Assembly (NCBI GenBank): GCA_949358305.1
Contig: OX442314.1
Coordinates: forward strand, 22,625,060 to 22,689,059
From: Strigamia acuminata
Lineage: Eukaryota > Arthropoda > Chilopoda > Geophilomorpha > Linotaeniidae
Reading direction: 5' to 3'
Length of the DNA stretch: 64,000 nt
This document shows positions 60,401 through 64,000 of the stretch, piece after piece. How positions within the stretch are numbered: position 1 is the first letter of the stretch; each line of letters begins with the position of its first letter. The position numbers were made by a program, and so were the translations under genes. The notes beneath the pieces were generated by a model. That model saw only the letters and a list, made by a program, of their open reading frames with translations, was not told where the DNA came from and did no database searches.

Positions 60401-60490
60401 TGGACGACTGGTCGATTTGACCAATGGGCACAGTCCGTCTCGATAGAGTCCCCGGTCTTTACTAATATTGACAATGTTGAAAATGACTCT
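28348..60490 (-). CDS. AGBL4: Cytosolic carboxypeptidase 6-like (tubulin deglutamylase), C-terminal eight exons
   Basis: This is an M14-family zinc carboxypeptidase of the CCP group, whose members shorten polyglutamate chains on tubulin and other proteins. Exons in transcript order: 60490-60396, 36342-36126, 33517-33394, 33178-33064, 31385-31274, 31159-30957, 28737-28616, 28547-28348. Phases match at every junction and give 395 residues. The conserved series is VIFNIVNISK, SRPKW/RKLPNKYVYYYVSPEH, FDREDDVYHFAYSYPYSYSR, RVHPGE (zinc His134 and Glu137 of this partial protein), MLNPDGVFLGNYR, GFDLNRSW, DIHAHSSLKG (third zinc His), YTLEVSFFGY (catalytic Glu305) and VPYTEEG/YKRLGRNLARAFFEYY. Order and spacing fit CCP6 best among CCPs. 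The roughly 100 N-terminal residues were not found in the window. The C-terminal tail is Ser/Arg-rich. Confidence 0.93.
28616..28737 (-). CDS. AGBL4: AGBL4-like exon: catalytic glutamate
   Basis: It encodes YFASILKDKANCYTLEVSFF and continues to VPYTEEG. The Glu of TLEVSF is the general base of M14 carboxypeptidases. The acceptor is TTTTGCAG and the donor GTATCC. Confidence 0.93.
29240..29253. promoter_or_regulatory. RFX-type X-box
   Basis: GTTTCTATGGTAAC, in the 2.2-kb AGBL4-like intron 28738-30956, close to a GC-richer patch. Confidence 0.5.
29413..29426. promoter_or_regulatory. RFX-type X-box
   Basis: GTTTCCATGGCAAC, followed directly by a further half-site (GTTGCTAAC), 160 bp from the previous X-box. 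Confidence 0.55.
30722..30735. promoter_or_regulatory. RFX-type X-box
   Basis: GTTGCTATGGAAAC, about 220 bp on the 3' side of the DIHAHS exon within an AGBL4-like intron. It is identical to the site at 33514. Confidence 0.5.
30957..31159 (-). CDS. AGBL4: AGBL4-like exon: DIHAHS zinc-ligand exon
   Basis: It encodes TVDLDFFIDIHAHSSLKG, then the FVYGN, ERHSLFPKLL, AEDFNPAASVYN and RDPNKNGTAR blocks. The DIHAHS histidine is the third zinc ligand. Borders: TTTCTAG acceptor and GTGAAA donor. Confidence 0.94.
31274..31385 (-). CDS. AGBL4: AGBL4-like exon: FDLNR substrate-binding exon
   Basis: It encodes TSMMGFDLNRSWADANPWAH and continues to NGDS. The N-R pair of DLNR corresponds to the substrate-contact Asn-Arg of M14 enzymes. 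The family often has His where Ser follows here (NRSW against NRHW). Confidence 0.92.
33064..33178 (-). CDS. AGBL4: AGBL4-like exon: NPDGV exon
   Basis: It encodes GLVDFLVSDDAMVQVLRDNV, then FKVIPMLNPDGVFLGNY. The NPDGV motif is typical of CCPs. Donor GTACGT; acceptor TTTTAAG. Confidence 0.93.
33394..33517 (-). CDS. AGBL4: AGBL4-like exon: HPGE zinc-binding exon
   Basis: It encodes QHRPLSVVTIGKGESGAKQR, then KTVVITSRVHPGETPASYIV. His and Glu of HPGE bind the catalytic zinc. An X-box palindrome overlaps the acceptor. Confidence 0.94.
33514..33527. promoter_or_regulatory. X-box overlapping a splice acceptor
   Basis: GTTGCTATGGAAAC covers the acceptor of the HPGE exon and its first 4 coding bases, so here the motif may be coincidental. 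Confidence 0.35.
33755..33768. promoter_or_regulatory. X-box-like site
   Basis: ATCGCCATGGAAAC, one half-site degenerate. A weaker relative, GTTACCAAGGCGAT, starts at 33634. Confidence 0.35.
36126..36342 (-). CDS. AGBL4: AGBL4-like exon: N-terminal CCP domain
   Basis: It encodes RKLPNKYVYYYVSPEHKNHY, then VLSYIFGFDREDDVYHFAYS and continues to TAEVIGFSL. This is the CCP-specific beta-sandwich domain that precedes the catalytic domain. Acceptor GTTTCAG; donor GTGAGT. Confidence 0.94.
38368..38388. repeat. 21-bp perfect palindrome with everted X-box half-sites
   Basis: CCTTAGCAAC, one base, GTTGCTAAGG. The half-sites match those of X-boxes but in everted order. Confidence 0.6.
38513..38526. 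promoter_or_regulatory. RFX-type X-box
   Basis: GTTTCCATGGTAAC, 125 bp from the everted palindrome at 38368. Confidence 0.5.
39592..39684. repeat. Imperfect hairpin (AGCTAGCTTAT arms)
   Basis: AGCTAGCTTAT near the left end pairs with ATAAGCTAGCT at the right, and the inner parts (TTTATCAGTTTT against AACTGGATAAG) pair imperfectly. It may be a small decayed element. Confidence 0.45.
39881..40056. mobile_element. 172-bp MITE with TA target duplication
   Basis: The element 39883-40054 begins GCTGCATTCAAAAA and ends with its exact inverse, with TA at both edges. Size, 14-bp terminal inverted repeats and a TA duplication fit a Tc1/mariner-like MITE. It has no coding capacity. Confidence 0.6.
41668..42213. 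repeat. 30-bp minisatellite
   Basis: About 18 copies of a 30-bp unit (TTTGACCAAAAATTACGTTT plus ATTTTGTAAA) with few variants (GACAAAAAACT, AACC). As 30 is a multiple of three and the unit lacks stops in some frames, it makes long false open frames on both strands. Confidence 0.95.
45042..45067. repeat. Short perfect hairpin
   Basis: ACTTGATCTGG, a 4-nt loop, CCAGATCAAGT. Isolated in the large intron; function unknown. Confidence 0.6.
46619..46632. promoter_or_regulatory. RFX-type X-box
   Basis: GTTGCCATCGCAAC, close to a perfect 14-bp X-box, in the 24-kb intron. Confidence 0.5.
47918..48049 (-). repeat. 3' LTR (132 bp)
   Basis: TGTGAG...CTCACA ends; identical to the other LTR. On the minus strand it carries an AATAAA signal (47969-47974) and a CCCCCTGGGGG palindrome. 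The Gag frame ends inside it. Confidence 0.93.
47983..50424 (-). CDS. Gag-protease polyprotein of the LTR element
   Basis: From the first in-frame ATG the product is 813 residues; the frame is open slightly further upstream but without an ATG. Order: an N-terminal segment rich in Glu/Ala heptads (likely coiled coil, about 85-180), a Gag core with ISSFSGDDKENVHSWV and a W-rich helical region, a CCHC zinc knuckle (C412, C415, H420, C425) and a retropepsin-like domain. In the latter the usual D-T/S-G-A is replaced by D475-P-G-A, while the later IIVGTDW strand (542-548) is conserved. A long Asp/Glu/Asn-rich tail follows instead of reverse transcriptase, and the last 22 codons lie in the 3' LTR. 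Gag would assemble particles and package element RNA; the Pro in the active site may disable cleavage. Confidence 0.88.
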   Translation of the reverse strand: MAENLAVILQGCRSSLLSVVEDVLNVFTVTILKGEIDRRGLESTSNLKQDLMSVLLQNNKEIVAFEAAEAERIAAEKLVEDDAEIVEKTSAEELAKERLEAEKLEAEEAARPAGGSGASSAELMVFQMAEMMKMLMRDKSETAARNAETEARNAEKETRNSELLAQNTLVMNRLIASQCSQTGPATTVVQMHSTVDTVKAISSFSGDDKENVHSWVKEVKRVAKLSAWTDDLTLLNAATRLEGHASDWQKTEGKKISSLEGWMWALEDRFKCRMNLNEFFEMQKKRKLEASETIVHYIYSKNTLLERCASRISESDRVSMILGGIGEELVSFPLASGNIGSVEELLHRARGLDGARKVKTTDKNSSNVEVKRAAEDVVRESTKEAFSAASTNKNSQRHVQYRYGMDKSTLTCFKCGKIGHVSFDCLLASAGAVTTEKTPEKVIACVVKTRKPEMNLTVVACSVEEFDTDVEALIDPGANLTIIDGRFLKDNTELRANRSGASFHSVNGPLEIDGFLDISFRIGDIQSRMRNVAVSSGLPFPIIVGTDWRRQEGLRLILEPNGDMNVSRDRSKVRTVGCAIFEKEANRENVCLSLVVEYDKILDVADDDKDGEVDEFEKNDQVENENGIFDNNDEEFVENDDDLGVECGKENLELDVTKIELVAIVENVNLGEDRSKFDETVSGFNEVDAKYGEEHDEKGEEHDKNEANENEDESSHKGKIVRENLEPGWLEDLELKRYFAEEQEKTLTGETDSTKMSEELSEACCALENRIVSKLLNFLFCCRGRQPKKGGRVSDSSPWGSFRDLFYLLYDWF
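48053..48063 (-). other. Polypurine tract
   Basis: AAAAAGGGGGG on the minus strand, 3 nt before the 3' LTR, the expected plus-strand primer. Confidence 0.75.
50713..50725 (-). other. tRNA primer-binding site
   Basis: TGGCGCAGTCGAC directly follows the 5' LTR on the minus strand. The first 11 bases fit the 3' end of an animal serine tRNA plus CCA, a primer used by several Ty3/gypsy-type elements. Confidence 0.75.
50726..50857 (-). repeat. 5' LTR (132 bp)
   Basis: No difference from the copy at 47918-48049 was seen on direct comparison. Confidence 0.93.
51720..51862. repeat. Degenerate array of about 22-bp units
   Basis: Roughly six or seven copies of AATTTGTGCATTTACACAAT with substitutions and small indels. 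Confidence 0.8.
55840..56260. repeat. 20-bp minisatellite (TGTATTTTTGCTCCTAAAAA)
   Basis: About 20 units. The central copies are near identical and both edges decay, with GTGTA-rich variants on the left that resemble the words scattered at 1464-1800. Confidence 0.88.
58200..58213. promoter_or_regulatory. X-box-like site
   Basis: GTTGTCGTGGCAAC, one mismatch from a good X-box, in the 24-kb intron. Confidence 0.35.
60396..60490 (-). CDS. AGBL4: AGBL4-like exon: most upstream exon found
   Basis: It encodes RVIFNIVNISKDRGLYRDGL, then CPLVKSTSRPKW with the last codon split (TG/G) over the 24-kb intron. Acceptor TTTTCAG; donor GTGAGT. This is the conserved end of the first CCP subdomain, so about 100 residues are missing upstream. 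Confidence 0.93.
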
Positions 60491-61434
60491 CTGAAAACAA
60501 ATTTAGAAAAAAAAAAAAACATAAAAATTTGATTTTGTAAAAAAAAAAAAAAATAATAATAATTTTAATAAAAAAAAAAAAAATCACATAGAAATAGAAA
60601 TGCAATTTAACGTTTATTAGTTCACGTATTTGCCACCAGGTTGAGTTGATGACGTGACAGCACGGGAATACTGTCGTCCACGTTCCGAAATTGTTTGCAG
60701 GAGGCGTCTCCCACCAAAATTGCAATTTACGATTATTGTTGTCATAATCGGCATCGACTGCACCGACAATAAAGGCTAATGCGGATCTATATATGTGTAA
60801 AAATAAATAAAAACAAGTGCGGACCACTGGTGTGTCGTGTGATGCTAATGCAAAAACAAACGTGAGAAAGTGAAGGCTGGAACATGCAATGACAATAAGG
60901 AAAAGAAGTATACACCGAATCCAACTGAACTCGCAAGCTAAAGAAAGAGACAGAGTGAGGGAGAGAAAATAAACTTCGAAACGTATGCATTTTAAATGCA
61001 AGAAAACATAAATATTCAAAAACAAGTGTTAAAAGCCACAACACAGACGCATAAAAACACACAAAAAATAAACTACGAAAATACTACTTTGTCTTCATCC
61101 ATCTGCAACAACACAACAACAATTCGCTCGCAATTCACAAATAAAAATAACAATGCCAGCTAAATCATCTAAATAATGCATATCCAACAACGCGAATCAA
61201 CATTCCAAGCAGTGTGAAACAACAATGCATTAAAAAACCGCTGAAAACAATCAACAATGCAAAAAATAATAAAAACAATCAACAATGCAAAAAAATAATA
61301 AAAACAATCAACAAAAACTGCTAAAAGGATAAATTAGCGGCTCATTTATCAACAATTCATTTAAATTCAAAAAAACTGCCAACAATGCGACAGTAACAAA
61401 TGATAAATGCAACAATTACAATCGGATAAAGTGA

Positions 61435-61465
<31 letters not shown>

Positions 61466-61621
61466 CGCATCCTATTAACATTTCAAAGCGTCAATAAATG
61501 GTTTGCAACAATGCACAAACCAAGCATCAATTTCAAACAGCCGACTTGTTCCACACATATTTATTCAGCTTTATTGAGCTTATGCGTCAGCGCGAGATAG
61601 CAACACCAGCACCAGCCAGCA

Positions 61622-61635
61622 GTTGCCATGGCGAC
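61622..61635. promoter_or_regulatory. RFX-type X-box
   Basis: GTTGCCATGGCGAC, about 1.1 kb upstream of the first recognised AGBL4-like exon on the gene's 5' side. Confidence 0.45.
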
Positions 61636-63841
61636 GCATCATCAACAAGAGAATCATCAAGCATACAGACAGCACTTCGTTTTTCACAATCCCAAACCCC
61701 ACGACACAACATGCCTATCTATTAAAATTAATGTACTCGCACAAACTTTAAATTCCTTTTTACTTTTGCCTCGGCCGCGCGTCTGCCTCTCTTTTAACCC
61801 CGCCTAACGTCTTACATCGCAGAGGTCACCTCAACAAGAGACCGACCGCACATACAAGCCAGCCGATACCATTTGATGCGCCAATTTTAACCTCAGCGAC
61901 CCCTCCGAACCTGCCTACAACAAACAGCCATTGTAACACATCAACGTTTATTGTTCCTGCAGCCAATGCGACCTCGTTCTCGAATGGCGCCACCTCGTCT
62001 ACCGCTCAGGTGAATGGAGACGGATCAGAAAAGACCCGAGCAGACAGCATGGCGCCCTCTGCAGCCTCTGACGCAAGGTTCCTCTTTATTTCTTTAAACT
62101 GTTGAGACTTGGAAGGAATCAAACGGCGAAGAAAGCGAATGGCAAAGGGGGCCGATGTAATGGCGGCGGTTACTGTTAACACTTCATTAATGTTCTTTGC
62201 ATTAAGGTAAAAATTTATGACACTAATTAAACTTAGAGAATGGATTTTGGGTTTCAAAGAGTTATTTGCCAACAGTAATTAACCCGTTATTGCATTTATT
62301 CCCTCAAGTCAAACGCCCGTGTATGTTGCGCCCGCTTCGATTTTTATTTTCTCCATACATTAACTTTGATGCAACAATATTTCACTCTGCTTTTCACACG
62401 TAATTATCACACTTTTAGCCATTCAGCTCCGCGAAATCGCGAACGAGCAACTCGAGCTGCTCATTTTACACAAAACAACAACAACAACATGCTCGCGATT
62501 TGTTTAATCGTTTTGCAATAATGGCCGACGTTTTGCCAAGTGATAAAGCGACGTTTTTGCTTAATCAATCACCCTGCACGCCAGCAGATTGAATAAGATG
62601 CAATTCCAGATACAATATGCTGTATTTCAGACCATCATTTATTATTATTTATTATTATTCAAAAAAGAAAACTCGACCAAAAGCGCGCCATTTTTATTTT
62701 TTCTTATTATTTCTTTTTCTTATATTTTTCATTTCTTTTTGTGCGTCGTGTTCGATAGTATGTGACATTCGCTAACATCCAAAGCAAACAACTCCTTCCC
62801 TATTTCTCCCATGACTCAAAGGTACACACCCTCGACCACTTGCCATGTTTGCTGATACAATTCCCAATACTGACCGCACCAATGGCCTTTCTATCAATAA
62901 TAGGCCCGGGTCTCCTACTCAGAAGGGTCAGAAGTCAAACTAATTCCTCGGCTCCATTTTCCCAACTCGTGATTGAGAACCATCTGTTTTTACAACACAA
63001 AACCCCGCTACAAGCGCCCTCTTCCACCGCGAGTCGCTATGAGGAGGCCACTCGGCGAAACCGTCCACGAGAAAAAGAAGGGTAAGGAGAGAGGTCAGGG
63101 GATGGGGTCATCCAGTTGTCACCGGTCTTCATAAACTGACCCTGCACACCCTCACTGATGGCCAAGTCGGTCATCTAAGTCCAGCTATATTGCCAACATC
63201 ACGTGACTGACAACTCCCCCAGCATCTCTTCCCGCATCCCCATAGCAACATCATCTTCAACCACACGAGTTGATACCTCATCGTTATCGCATTGTCACAG
63301 TGTCGGATGAAGAACAACTCCATCATAAAACCAAAGATATCAAAATGACCAAAATTATCCCGCCAAGGATAAAATGCTGCAAAATAATAAAAAAAATAAA
63401 ATAAAGACTCGAGGAAAAAGCAAGCTCGCATTTTATCTCCCCCTGACCGCCCATCATTCAGCCTGCATTTATTCCTCCGGGCTGTATTAGCTAACACTAG
63501 CACGGCAACAATAGCTCTCACCAATTGTAGAGTCGCTTTAGAAACCCAGTACCCGCCCAGGGGCTCCGCAAGATGGCCATAAATGTGCTTCGTGTTCAAA
63601 CTGCCATTTCTTGCGCGTGCGTCACTGCATGCCCGCAGTCATTTCACTTGGTATCGGTTAAAGGGGAAGAAATGGAGATAAAATGTGGACACTCTACCGA
63701 CACTTTGCATTTTTTAACTCGACAAATATCATCTGGATTAAACGTCAAAGGTCAAGTGGTTTTATCATAAAACATTTCATTTACCGGTACATGCTCGGAT
63801 GCACAAGAATCGCGACATCTCAAGGTCAGTGGCGACTGGCT

Positions 63842-63878
63842 TGTAAACAGGCGTGTAAACAAGCGTGTAAACAAGCGT
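63842..63878. promoter_or_regulatory. Three forkhead-type GTAAACA words in 12-bp tandem
   Basis: TGTAAACAGGCG followed by two copies of TGTAAACAAGCG. GTAAACA is the core forkhead (FOX) site, and the exact 12-bp spacing is about one helical turn. It may equally be just a short tandem repeat. Confidence 0.4.
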
Positions 63879-64000
63879 GACACGTAATATTTCGACTATG
63901 CTTTTGTCGTATCATGTAAATAATAGAAATCTTGTTTCTCACGTGATGCAACGTGCGAATCAATCATTTACAAAAAAAATCTGACGAACCGGAACGATAT

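Larger units (their letters stand above)
60491..64000. other. Region upstream of the last recognised AGBL4-like exon
   Basis: I searched by eye for the expected FEYDLFIRPD-like and NPRFRVWF-like exons and did not find them. The stretch holds poly(A) runs (60540, 61440), AACAATGCAAAAAATAAT repeats near 61250-61320, an X-box at 61622 and three GTAAACA words at the end. It is probably intron or 5' flank. Confidence 0.4.

Noticed and set aside
60462-61025. 187-codon minus-strand frame overlapping the AGBL4 exon region
   Set aside because: It includes translated T-runs and does not contain the expected upstream CCP motifs. Only 60396-60490, in another reading frame, is a real exon.
63171-63599. 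142-codon minus-strand frame as an AGBL4 first exon
   Set aside because: It has no similarity to the CCP6 N-terminus and no supporting donor in the right phase.

Overview
The window is nuclear DNA of a multicellular animal. It is AT-rich, its genes are split by GT-AG introns, and it carries LTR, DIRS-type and DNA-transposon remains plus several minisatellites. Two protein-coding genes were rebuilt exon by exon with consistent splice phases. The small introns (mostly 45-120 bp), DIRS remains and sarcolamban/phospholamban-like micropeptides suggest an invertebrate, perhaps an arthropod. The species cannot be named from sequence alone.

Layout: (1) 1-8.3 kb, + strand: two related micropeptide exons (2237-2326 and 3658-3741), each a 28-30 residue single-helix peptide ending at a splice donor. 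Downstream exons at 3855 and 4937 would each add one residue (M or V) and a stop. (2) 8.3-11.7 kb, a repeat cluster: an 877-bp hAT-like foldback element with perfect 8-bp target duplication, a 134-bp hairpin, and a decayed DIRS retrotransposon (RNase H and tyrosine recombinase). The DIRS relic contains a roughly 220-bp copy of the micropeptide gene's intron and alternative exon. (3) 14.53-15.78 kb: a 1.25-kb foldback element made of CAGCTG-rich repeats, ending about 160 bp upstream of the next gene. (4) 15.94-28.27 kb, + strand: a complete gene for the largest subunit of RNA polymerase I (POLR1A/RPA1), 27 exons and 1681 residues. (5) 28.35-60.49 kb, - strand, tail-to-tail with it: the last eight exons (395 residues) of a cytosolic carboxypeptidase of the CCP6/AGBL4 type. 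Its N-terminal exons were not found. One intron is 24 kb long and holds minisatellites, small inverted-repeat elements and a 2940-bp LTR retrotransposon. That element has identical 132-bp LTRs and encodes only Gag and a protease-like domain. (6) 60.5-64 kb: no confident exon.

The POLR1A and AGBL4 genes converge, and their poly(A) signals place the 3' ends in overlap. RFX-type X-box palindromes recur from 0.2 to 62 kb, mostly in introns. Because CCP-family enzymes modify ciliary tubulin, a regulatory meaning is possible, but this is inference.
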